A stretch of DNA of 64,000 nt from positions 1 through 64,000 of the forward strand of contig NZ_JAOQNX010000014.1 of the NCBI RefSeq assembly GCF_025961575.1, read 5' to 3'. Position 1 is the stretch's first letter, and each line of letters starts with the position of its first letter. Position numbers and translations under genes: made by a program. Source of the DNA: Rhodoblastus acidophilus (GTDB lineage Bacteria > Pseudomonadota > Alphaproteobacteria > Rhizobiales > Beijerinckiaceae). Shown here in pieces: positions 9,660-17,891 of this stretch. The notes under the pieces were generated by a model, which had not been told where the DNA came from, ran no database searches, and saw only the letters and a list, made by a program, of their open reading frames with translations.

Positions 9660-12065
9660 TCAGTAAACGGAATCGAGCAGATCGTAATAGGAGAGGTCGA
9701 GGAAACCCGCCTCCTCGCCGCGGCGCCTGAAATTCCATGCGTTGAACCAGTCGAGCGCGGGCCAGAAGCGCGCGCTGTTGCGCAGCACGCCATAGCGGTT
9801 GCGCAACGCCGTCCAGTCCTCGAGGCTCTGGACCGCGCGCAATTCCTTCAGGAAGGCCGGCGCGTCGGCAAGATCGAGCTCCATGAACAGGTTGGGGAAA
9901 CCGCCGACCAGGGTGGGATAGACGCTCATCGTGTCCTCGCCGGGCAGCGCCTCGCCGTTCTGGAAGAACAGATCGAACTGCGTCTTGTAGATACGATTGG
10001 CGATCAGCGAATAGACCCTGGACTCCGAACCATTGTTCAGCCGCAGCAGCACGACGCTCGGGAGAAAGCGCGGGAATTTATAGGCTGTGGTCTGGGTCAG
10101 CAGCGAGACCGCCTCGTCCCATTGGGCGAAGCTGCGAATCGGCGCATCCAGCGCGATCTTCGGCTTGATCCAGGGGTTCAGCCGGTCGACGGGTCCGCTG
10201 ACCTCCGGGCCCATATGCGCCTGGAGACGCTCGACCAGCTCGAGCAAGGGGCGGTCGCCCGTCGCGACTCCACCGGGCAGGTTGCGGTCGGCGAAGGGGA
10301 CCACGGAACGTCCAAGCGCGCCAATGACGCCCTGTGACAAGCGCTGGCGGATCGGTTCGCGGTCCTGCCGGGGCAGCAGCAGCAAGAAATTGTCCTCCAT
10401 CTCCTGGCGAAGGAAATTGAAGAACACCACCGTCTCGATCTTGCCTAGATCGCCCTGCCAATATTTGTAGCTCGCGACCGTGTCATAGTAGAGCCGCTCG
10501 AAGCCGCTGTAGCTGATCAGCCATTGGCTCGGGGGGACGCCGCCCTGCCGGCCCTTCATCACGGAGACATTGGTCTCGTGGCGCAGGACCGTGAGCCAGG
10601 CGTTCGGATTGCTGCGCCCGCCGTTCCACACGGCGTCGATACTCAGCCCCTCGGGCGTCAGTTTCTTCTGCGCCTGGGCATAGGCGACCGCATATTCGGC
10701 ATTGCCGAACGGCGAGCGGTCCATCATCGTCGCCCAGGTCTCCAATCCCAATTTCGGGTCCTGCACCGAGGGGTCGTAACGCGGGTCGAGGAAATAGACC
10801 CAGAACTGGTCCTTGACCGCATAGGTCGCGATCTGGCCCAGGCACACCGGGCCATAGGTGATGCCGCCGACGATCACCTCTGAATTCTCCAGCAGGAACA
10901 GCGCGCGGGCCTCCGCCGGAATGGCCCGATAGATCAGGAACGGATTGCCGACGCCCCAGGGCGGGTCCATGTCCTGGCTCGCATCCCAGGCGCGTCCGAG
11001 AAAAAGCTCTTTGAGATGGGCGAGCGATTTTTGGTTCAGGCGCCAGACGAAATGGTTTTTCTGCATCCTGGGCGCGGTGACTTTCTGCAGGCGATACCAG
11101 AATCTGTCGGCCTTCGCATAGGCGTAGGGGTCGTCGTAGGGGAGCGGCGTGTCGATCACCTTGATCCCGGGATCGCCGGCGCCGCCGCTCGCCGCGCGGG
11201 CCGGCGGAGTCTCGGAGCGGACCAGGCGGAAGAAATCGCCGGGGCTTTCCTCCAAGACGATGCTCGCCTGATAGACGTGGTCGAAAATGTAGCGGGCGAC
11301 CAGCCGGTTGCGCGGATCGGGATCGTTGAGAAAATCCTCCCATGGGGCGACCGCTGCCTCTTGGGCCACCGCGCCGGCCTGGCGCAGCTCCTCCGGCGTC
11401 GGGCCCGGCGACCCCTCGGCCACCCAGGCCTCGAGTTTTTGCAGGTCGGCGGCGTCGAGGGCCGGCAAGCCGAACGGCATGCCCGCGGCGGGATTGGCGT
11501 CCAGGAAGGCGTCGAGGCTTTTGGGGTCCGCCGGGCAGGCGTGGTCATAGCGCTTCGCGTAAAGCGACATCACCGCCTCGCGGGAAAAGCCGGGCTGGTT
11601 ATGCCGGGCGCCGGCGGTCACCATCTTGTGCAGCAGCGACCGGTTCAGACGGTCCGCCGCCGTCCCCTCGCGGTCGAGAACGGGATAGAAGCCGCGCTGG
11701 CGCCATTGCGCAGTGGTCTCGACCACATCCATGCCGACGCGCGGGCTCGCATCGAGGCGACTGCTATAGGGATTGACGCCAAATCCGCCCCGGTCGACGC
11801 CGCGGAACGAGTCGAGCTTGACGTTGCACGGCGAACCCAGACAGCCGTGACAGGCGATGCAGCGGCGGTTGAAGATCGGCTGGATGTCGTTGAGGTAATT
11901 GGGCGCGGCGGCGGGCGTCTGCGCGAGCGCGCCGGTCCCGTCCGCTCCCGACAGGACGACAAGTCCCACGACGAAAGCCGCCAAGACCCTGAAAATCCAA
12001 GACGGTCTCGCCTGATCGATGAAACGCCGCAGCGGCTTCGGGGGAACAGGGCAAGGGTCACGCAT
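9660..12065 (-). CDS. cti: Fatty acid cis/trans isomerase, cytochrome c type
   Basis: 801 residues. A basic N-terminus and hydrophobic stretch (VLAAFVVGLVVLSG) form a signal peptide. A single c-type haem site CIACH follows about 25 residues later, and the remainder matches the large periplasmic Cti family. Cti converts cis-unsaturated membrane fatty acids to trans isomers, giving rapid membrane rigidification under solvent, heat or osmotic stress (established for Pseudomonas and Vibrio). The start is the ATG at 12065, just upstream of the signal peptide; a much longer upstream frame overlaps PPK2 and is rejected. It ends the minus-strand stress/energy block. Confidence 0.85.
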   Translation of the reverse strand: MRDPCPVPPKPLRRFIDQARPSWIFRVLAAFVVGLVVLSGADGTGALAQTPAAAPNYLNDIQPIFNRRCIACHGCLGSPCNVKLDSFRGVDRGGFGVNPYSSRLDASPRVGMDVVETTAQWRQRGFYPVLDREGTAADRLNRSLLHKMVTAGARHNQPGFSREAVMSLYAKRYDHACPADPKSLDAFLDANPAAGMPFGLPALDAADLQKLEAWVAEGSPGPTPEELRQAGAVAQEAAVAPWEDFLNDPDPRNRLVARYIFDHVYQASIVLEESPGDFFRLVRSETPPARAASGGAGDPGIKVIDTPLPYDDPYAYAKADRFWYRLQKVTAPRMQKNHFVWRLNQKSLAHLKELFLGRAWDASQDMDPPWGVGNPFLIYRAIPAEARALFLLENSEVIVGGITYGPVCLGQIATYAVKDQFWVYFLDPRYDPSVQDPKLGLETWATMMDRSPFGNAEYAVAYAQAQKKLTPEGLSIDAVWNGGRSNPNAWLTVLRHETNVSVMKGRQGGVPPSQWLISYSGFERLYYDTVASYKYWQGDLGKIETVVFFNFLRQEMEDNFLLLLPRQDREPIRQRLSQGVIGALGRSVVPFADRNLPGGVATGDRPLLELVERLQAHMGPEVSGPVDRLNPWIKPKIALDAPIRSFAQWDEAVSLLTQTTAYKFPRFLPSVVLLRLNNGSESRVYSLIANRIYKTQFDLFFQNGEALPGEDTMSVYPTLVGGFPNLFMELDLADAPAFLKELRAVQSLEDWTALRNRYGVLRNSARFWPALDWFNAWNFRRRGEEAGFLDLSYYDLLDSVY

Positions 12066-12082
12066 GCAATCGCCTTTTTGGA

Positions 12083-12946
12083 CTATGTCGCCGACGCCAA
12101 TCCGGTCTTGCCCTCTTTCTCGACCTGGCTGTGGTAGAGGCGCCGGATTTTCTGGAGGTCGACCGTCGGCTTCGGCGTCTTCAGCTCCATGTCGTCGAGC
12201 GCGTCCGCGATGATTTGCGACAGCGCGAGATTGCGGAACCATTTGTGGTTCGACGGGATCACGAACCAGGGCGCATGTTTGGTCGCGCAATTGGACAGCG
12301 CCGCCTCGAAAGCCTCGATATAATCGTCCCAGAGGTCGCGTTCGCTGTAATCGCTGGCGCTGATCTTCCACTGCCGCGCCGGGTCGTCGAGGCGCTGCTC
12401 GAAGCGGGCCAGCTGTTCCTCGGGCGAGATATAGAGGAAGAATTTCAGGATCGTCGTGTTGTTTTCGGCGGCGATCAACTTTTCCCATTCGTTGATGAAA
12501 GCGTAACGCGCCTTCCAGACGTTTTTGGGCGCGAGCTTGTGGACGCGCGTCACCAGCACGTCTTCGTAATGCGAGCGGTTGAAGATGGCGACGCGGCCGC
12601 GCGCCGGCGCGTGCGGATGCACGCGCCAGAGGAAATCATGGTCTCTTTCCTCCGGGGTCGGCTGTTTGAAGCCGGCGACATTGACGCCTTGCGGGTCCAT
12701 GGCGCTGATCACGTGCCAACAGGCGCCGTCCTTGCCGGCGCCGTCAATGCCCTGCAGCACGATCAGCAGGCTATGGCTCCGGCTGGCGTAGAGCTTGCGC
12801 TGAAGCTTGGTGATCCGGGCGAGATTGCCGGCGAGTTCGCTCTTCGCCTCCTCCTCGGATTTCCAGTCGCCGTGAAAACCGGGATCGATCTCCGCAAGCT
12901 TGACCTTGGCGCCCGGGTCGACGATCAGCCGTTTCCTCAGGTTCAT
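12083..12946 (-). CDS. ppk2: Polyphosphate kinase 2 family protein
   Basis: 287 residues of the PPK2 family. Walker A GIDGAGKDG lies at about 66-74, followed by NRSHYEDVLVTRVH and the C-terminal RDLWDDYIEAFEAAL block. Single-domain PPK2 enzymes phosphorylate nucleoside mono- or diphosphates with polyphosphate in the cytoplasm. The class (ADP- or AMP-phosphorylating) cannot be assigned by eye. It is only 17 bases upstream of cti on the same strand and downstream of ackA, so it belongs with an energy-salvage module of acetyl phosphate and polyphosphate. Confidence 0.88.
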   Translation of the reverse strand: MNLRKRLIVDPGAKVKLAEIDPGFHGDWKSEEEAKSELAGNLARITKLQRKLYASRSHSLLIVLQGIDGAGKDGACWHVISAMDPQGVNVAGFKQPTPEERDHDFLWRVHPHAPARGRVAIFNRSHYEDVLVTRVHKLAPKNVWKARYAFINEWEKLIAAENNTTILKFFLYISPEEQLARFEQRLDDPARQWKISASDYSERDLWDDYIEAFEAALSNCATKHAPWFVIPSNHKWFRNLALSQIIADALDDMELKTPKPTVDLQKIRRLYHSQVEKEGKTGLASAT

Positions 12947-13053
12947 GGAACGCTCCTCCAGGCGACCGGCCGGCGGCGCGGACGGACAAAGCGCGAGGCG
13001 CGCACCGGCCTGTCACGCCAATGTCATGAAACTCAGACCTGTCTGCGCGCCGG

Positions 13054-14268
13054 TCAAGGCGCCTGCTGCCCGAATTGAGCATGCGCATCGGCCGCGGCGC
13101 CCTCAATGAGCGCCAGCGTGTGCCGCGCGATCATGATTTCCTCGTCGGTCGGAATCACCCAGGCGCGGACTGTGCTGCTTTCCGTCGAAAGTCGCGGGCC
13201 GTTGTTGGCGTTCGCCGCCGCGTCGAAATCGAGGCCCAGCCATTTCAGGCGCGCGCAGACGGCGGCGCGGATCGGCGCGGCGTTTTCGCCGATCCCGGCG
13301 GTGAACACGAAGGCGTCGAGCCCGCCAAGCAGCGCCGCATAGGCGCCGGCGAAATAGACGATGCGATGGACGAAATAATCGATCGCCAGTTTGGCGGCTG
13401 GAGAGTTGCTCGCCAGCAAGGTCCGCACGTCGTTACTGATCCCGGAAAGCCCCTTCAGCCCGGCTTCCTCATACAGCATGTGCTGCAGGCTCTTGTCGTC
13501 GTAAAAACCGCGTCGCAGCAGATAGAGCAGCGCGCCCGCGTCAATGGCGCCGCTGCGCGTGCCCATCGGCAGGCCCTCGATGCCGCTGAACCCCATGGTC
13601 GTCGCGATGCTCTTGCCGTCGAGGATGGCGCACATGCTGGCGCCCGAGCCTAGATGCGCCACGATCACCTTTTTCGCGCCGGCGTCGTAATGCGGCAGCG
13701 TGCGGTTGATGTAGTCGTAGGACGTGCCGTGATAGCCCCAATGTTTTACGCCGGCGTCGTGGACGGTTTTGGGGACCGCGTAAATCTGCGACACCTCCGG
13801 CATGGCGCGATGGAACGAGGTGTCGAACACGGCGACCTGCGGCAGTTCGGGATGGATGCGCGCAATCGCCCGCATGCCCTCGACCTCGGAGGGCTGGTGC
13901 TGCGGTTCGAGCATGGCGAGCCCGTCGAGATAATCGAGCGCCTCGGCGTCGACCAGCGCCGGCCCATGATAGCGCTCGCCGCCCTGGACGAGGCGATGGC
14001 CGCAGGCCGCGAGCGGAACCGCGCCGCGATTTTTATTGAGCCAGTCGAGCAGGACGCGCAGGCCGGTTTCGGCGTCGATGGGCTTGGGCCAGCTTTGCGC
14101 GCCGATCTCCGCGCCGGTTTTGTCGCGCACGACGAATCGCGGCGCGGTCATCATCGCCTCGATCTCGCCATGGCAGGACACGTCGAGTTTTTCGCCGCCG
14201 CCGTGCTGGTACAGCGCGAATTTCAGGCTCGATGAGCCCGCGTTCAGCACCAAAATCCCCTTGTCCAT
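13054..14268 (-). CDS. ackA: Acetate kinase
   Basis: 404 residues. The N-terminal LVLNAGSSSLKFALY, VFDTSFHRAMP and GTRSGAIDAGALLYL are hallmark acetate kinase motifs of the ASKHA fold. It interconverts acetyl phosphate plus ADP with acetate plus ATP. The ATG at 14268 is two bases from the stop of the phosphotransacylase gene, showing translational coupling. Together they form the Pta-Ack substrate-level phosphorylation pair. Butyrate or propionate as substrate is possible because the partner is of the phosphate butyryltransferase type. Confidence 0.93.
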   Translation of the reverse strand: MDKGILVLNAGSSSLKFALYQHGGGEKLDVSCHGEIEAMMTAPRFVVRDKTGAEIGAQSWPKPIDAETGLRVLLDWLNKNRGAVPLAACGHRLVQGGERYHGPALVDAEALDYLDGLAMLEPQHQPSEVEGMRAIARIHPELPQVAVFDTSFHRAMPEVSQIYAVPKTVHDAGVKHWGYHGTSYDYINRTLPHYDAGAKKVIVAHLGSGASMCAILDGKSIATTMGFSGIEGLPMGTRSGAIDAGALLYLLRRGFYDDKSLQHMLYEEAGLKGLSGISNDVRTLLASNSPAAKLAIDYFVHRIVYFAGAYAALLGGLDAFVFTAGIGENAAPIRAAVCARLKWLGLDFDAAANANNGPRLSTESSTVRAWVIPTDEEIMIARHTLALIEGAAADAHAQFGQQAP

Positions 14269-14269
14269 G

Positions 14270-15250
14270 TCACTCTCCCGAGGGCGAGTCGAGCAGGGTC
14301 TTGTCGCGGCGCAGCGCCTCGGCGACGATGACGGCGAGCGCCGCCGAAAGCGTGCGGGTTTCCGCACTGTCGGCCCGGCTGGTGAGGATGATCGGCACGC
14401 GGGCGCCCATCACGCAGCAGGCCGCCTGCGCGCCGGCCATGAACAAGAATTCCTTGTACATGGCGTTGGCCGCGTCGATGTTCGAGGCGATCAACACATC
14501 GGCGCAGCCGGCGACCGGCGAGTCGATTTTTTTGACCCGCGCCGCCTCGGGATCGACGGCGCCGTCGAGATCGAGCGGTCCGTCGACAATGCCGCCGACG
14601 ATCTGGCGCCGGTCCGCCATTTTGGCCAGCGCGGCGCCGTCGACGGTCGACGGCATTTTGGAGCGCACCAGTTCGACGGCGGAAATGATCGCGACCTTCG
14701 GCGTCTCAATGCCGATAGCGCGGCCGAGGACGATGGCGTTCTGGCAAATGTCGCGCTTCTGGTCGAGATCGGGCGCGATATTGATGGCGGGGTCCGACAG
14801 GATGATGCGGCGGCCATAGGCGGGCGAAAAAATCAGCGCGCAATGGCTCAGCAGCCGCCCAGTGCGCAGGCCCGCCTCCTTCTGAACCACCGCGTGCAAA
14901 AGCGCGTCCGTGTGCAGGCTGCCCTTCATCAGCGTCTGCACTTCCCCCTTCCCCGCCATGCGGCAGGCAATCGCCGCCGCGTCCTCGGCGTCCGGCGCAT
15001 CGACGATCCGGCATGTCGTCAGATCGGCCTTTTCCTTATCGGCCAGCGCGCGGATCGCGTCGGCGGGGCCGACCAGAACCGGCTCGATCAGCCCGTCCTG
15101 TGCCGCCTCCACCGCGCCGAGCAGGGCGTCGGCGCTGAGCGGATAGACGACGCCGGTCGGCAGCGGTTTTGTTTGCCGCCCGCGCGCGATCAGATCGTCG
15201 AGCCGTTGCGGGTGTTCGGCGATATGGCTGGGAATGGGCGTGTTCGCCAT
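14270..15250 (-). CDS. Phosphate acetyl/butyryl transferase
   Basis: 326 residues of the PTA_PTB family: EPVLVGPADAIRALAD near residue 60, TLMKGSLHTDALLHAV, LSDPAINIAPDLDQK and VKKIDSPVAGCADVL. The enzyme moves the acyl group between CoA and orthophosphate. The family includes both acetyl- and butyryl-specific members, and the N-terminal hydratase domain found in some is absent. It overlaps in function and transcription with ackA immediately downstream, and is preceded by the H+-ATPase gene 12 bases away. Confidence 0.88.
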   Translation of the reverse strand: MANTPIPSHIAEHPQRLDDLIARGRQTKPLPTGVVYPLSADALLGAVEAAQDGLIEPVLVGPADAIRALADKEKADLTTCRIVDAPDAEDAAAIACRMAGKGEVQTLMKGSLHTDALLHAVVQKEAGLRTGRLLSHCALIFSPAYGRRIILSDPAINIAPDLDQKRDICQNAIVLGRAIGIETPKVAIISAVELVRSKMPSTVDGAALAKMADRRQIVGGIVDGPLDLDGAVDPEAARVKKIDSPVAGCADVLIASNIDAANAMYKEFLFMAGAQAACCVMGARVPIILTSRADSAETRTLSAALAVIVAEALRRDKTLLDSPSGE

Positions 15251-15262
15251 GGCTCCCTCCGT

Positions 15263-17857
15263 TCAGGCCAAAGGCATGGCGTTGGCCGTCAGCGGCGTCG
15301 GATTTTTCGGCGGCCGCGTCACCCGGTCGTAGACCATTTTTACGAGGTCGGTGAGCACGGTCCAGGCGATGACATAGGCCCAGACCACGCCGATCAGGCT
15401 CCAGGGCAGTTTCGGCACCAGGATGCCGAACCCGCACATCAAGACCGCGATCAATTGCGTCGCGACGATCGCCAGAAACAGCGGCGCAGACGGATAGGGT
15501 TTGGACAGCATCATCCGGCGCGACCGCACCACGAACAGCAGCATGTGGCCGCCGGCGGCGAGCTGCAGGAACAGCATGGTTTGCAGATGCGCGGGATCGA
15601 CATGGATCCAGTTCATCATGATGGGATCACGCATCCACTCGATGCCGAGCAGCACCAGGCCAAAACTCTGCGCCGTCGCCATCAGGCCCATCAGTCCGGA
15701 GAAGACCAGGATGTGATGCATGTTCCAGCGCACCGGACGCGGCGCCGCCTTCACATTGTCATAGGCGATGGTCATGATCGGAATGTCGTCGAGCAAAGCG
15801 AGCACGACGATCATGATCGCGGTCAACGGCTGGATCTTGAAGATCACACTGGAGAGCACGACCACCAGCATGATCGCGATGGTCATGGCGATGCGGTAAT
15901 AGACATAGCTCTGGATGCGCTCGAAGATGCATCGCGCTTCGATGATGGCGTTGACAATGGTCGACAGGCCCGGCGCGGTGAGGATCAGCGCCGCAGCGCT
16001 TCGGGCGGCGTCGGTGGCGCCGCTGACGGCGACGCCGCAATCCGCCTGTTTCAGCGCCGGCGCGTCGTTCACGCCATCGCCGGTCATGGCGACGATATGG
16101 CCGAGGCTCTGCAGGCTCTTGACGATCTCGAACTTGTGCTCGGGGAAGACGCGACCAAAGCCGTCGGCGCGCTCCACCGCATGGGCGGCCTCGATGGAGA
16201 TGTTTTTCGGATCGGTGTTTTTGGGAAACACATCGCCGGCGACCAGCAGATGCGCGCCAATGCCGAGTTGGCCGGCGATCTCGCCGCCGATGGCGACATC
16301 ATCGCCGGTCACCATTTTGACGCTCAGGCCGAGACGCTTGGCGCTGGCGATGGTTTGCTTGGCGTCGGGGCGCGGCGGATCGAGCAGCGGCAGCAGGCCG
16401 AGCAGGGTCCAGGTCTGGCCGTCGTCCTTGGAACTCGCCACGCCCAGCGCGCGATAGCCGCGCATCGCCAGTTCATGCACCTTGCCGTCATAGGCGCCTT
16501 CGGTGGCGGGGTCGAGATGGCAAAGCGCCGAAATCGCCTGCGGCGCGCCCTTGGCGTAGGACCACAGTTCGCCTTGCGTGTCCTTGACCACGGTGAGCGT
16601 GCGCTTGCTGACGGGATCGAACGGGACGAGTTTTTGCAGCGCGAATTTGTCGAGCGCTTCGGGATGTTTCACCGCGCCGAGCACGGCGAGGTCGATGGCG
16701 TCCTCGCTGTCGCGCTTGGTCGCCAGCGCCGCGGCGAAGACGATGTCGTCGGACTTGGCGCCGCCGAAGGGAATGGGGTCCGACAAGGTCAGCTTGTTCA
16801 TCGTCAGCGTGCCGGTCTTGTCGCTGCACAAAATGTCGACGCCGGCGAGTTCGTCGATGGCCGACAGCCGGGAGACGATGGCTTTTTGTTTTGACAATGC
16901 CAGCGCGCCGAGCGCCAGCGTGACCGACATCACCGCCGGAAGCGCAACGGGCACGGAGGCGACGAGGAGGACGAGGACAAACTGCGCGATGTCGCCCGCC
17001 GCAGAAAGACTCCAGGCGCCCGGCTCGACCATGGTGCGATAGACTTGGACGCCGACCAGCAGCACGGCGAGCGCCGCCGCCAGCAGGATCAAAAAGTCAC
17101 CGATCTGGACGACGGCTTTTTGCGAATGGGACATGGCGCCGGCGGAGGCGACGAGTTTGGCGGTGCGGCCGAAGAAAGTGGCGTTGCCGATGGCGGTGAC
17201 GACGCCCTGCATGTCGCCCTGCTTGGCGACGCTGCCGGAATAGGCGGTGTCGCCGACCGCCTTGCTGACCGGCAGCGACTCGCCGGTGAGCGCCGCCTGG
17301 TCGATGGACAGATACGAGCCGCCGATCAGCAGCAGGTCGGCGGGCACGATCTCCCCGGCGACGACATCGGTGATGTCGCCGACCACGAGATCGGCGGCGT
17401 CCACATTGATCCACTTGCCGTCGCGCAGCACCCGCGCCTTCAGGGCGAGACCTTTTTTCAGCGCCGCGAGCGCGCTCGCCGCCTTGGCGTCCTGCCAAAA
17501 ACCGACGCCCGCATTGTAGAGCAGCAGCGTGGTCACGACGATGAAATCCGGCCAGTCCCGGCGCAGCAGCGAGATGATCGCCGCCGCCTCGATCATCCAG
17601 GCGATCGGGCCCCAGAAATAGCCGAGCAGCTTGCGCCACAGCGGCTCCTCATGCGCGACAATGGCGTTGGGGCCGTTCTTTTCCAGCCGCGCCGCGGCTT
17701 CCGCCGCGCTGAGCCCCTTGGGACTCGTGTCGAGTTCGGCCAGTTTGGCGGTGATGGCGGCCGGCCCCAGCCGTCCCGGCTTCTGCTCGGCCCCCGCGTC
17801 CTCCTGGCCGGCGGAGGGTGTGTCGGGTTGCGCGATCTCAGCTGTCAGGGTCGCCAT
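15263..17857 (-). CDS. P3-type H+-transporting ATPase
   Basis: 864 residues with the P-type ATPase order: cation ATPase N-terminal domain, TGESLPVSK actuator loop, phosphorylation motif DKTGTLTMNK and hinge GDGVNDAPALKQADCGVAVS. About ten membrane segments surround these. Absence of an N-terminal metal-binding domain and the form of the TM region fit the P3A proton pump group, related to plasma-membrane H+-ATPases. It would use ATP to export protons or, under acid stress, control pH. The start is set at ATG 17857; an ATG 15 bases upstream is also possible. It lies in the conserved DUF3141-ATPase-ptb-ack-ppk2 arrangement. Confidence 0.88.
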   Translation of the reverse strand: MATLTAEIAQPDTPSAGQEDAGAEQKPGRLGPAAITAKLAELDTSPKGLSAAEAAARLEKNGPNAIVAHEEPLWRKLLGYFWGPIAWMIEAAAIISLLRRDWPDFIVVTTLLLYNAGVGFWQDAKAASALAALKKGLALKARVLRDGKWINVDAADLVVGDITDVVAGEIVPADLLLIGGSYLSIDQAALTGESLPVSKAVGDTAYSGSVAKQGDMQGVVTAIGNATFFGRTAKLVASAGAMSHSQKAVVQIGDFLILLAAALAVLLVGVQVYRTMVEPGAWSLSAAGDIAQFVLVLLVASVPVALPAVMSVTLALGALALSKQKAIVSRLSAIDELAGVDILCSDKTGTLTMNKLTLSDPIPFGGAKSDDIVFAAALATKRDSEDAIDLAVLGAVKHPEALDKFALQKLVPFDPVSKRTLTVVKDTQGELWSYAKGAPQAISALCHLDPATEGAYDGKVHELAMRGYRALGVASSKDDGQTWTLLGLLPLLDPPRPDAKQTIASAKRLGLSVKMVTGDDVAIGGEIAGQLGIGAHLLVAGDVFPKNTDPKNISIEAAHAVERADGFGRVFPEHKFEIVKSLQSLGHIVAMTGDGVNDAPALKQADCGVAVSGATDAARSAAALILTAPGLSTIVNAIIEARCIFERIQSYVYYRIAMTIAIMLVVVLSSVIFKIQPLTAIMIVVLALLDDIPIMTIAYDNVKAAPRPVRWNMHHILVFSGLMGLMATAQSFGLVLLGIEWMRDPIMMNWIHVDPAHLQTMLFLQLAAGGHMLLFVVRSRRMMLSKPYPSAPLFLAIVATQLIAVLMCGFGILVPKLPWSLIGVVWAYVIAWTVLTDLVKMVYDRVTRPPKNPTPLTANAMPLA

Positions 17858-17891
17858 GGCCGGTCTCCACAAATCGCTCTGCGTCTACATG

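Noticed and set aside
9660-12488. A 942-residue reading of cti extending into ppk2
   Set aside because: The signal peptide and CIACH follow the ATG at 12065, and the extension is antiparallel-frame shadow of PPK2 coding sequence.
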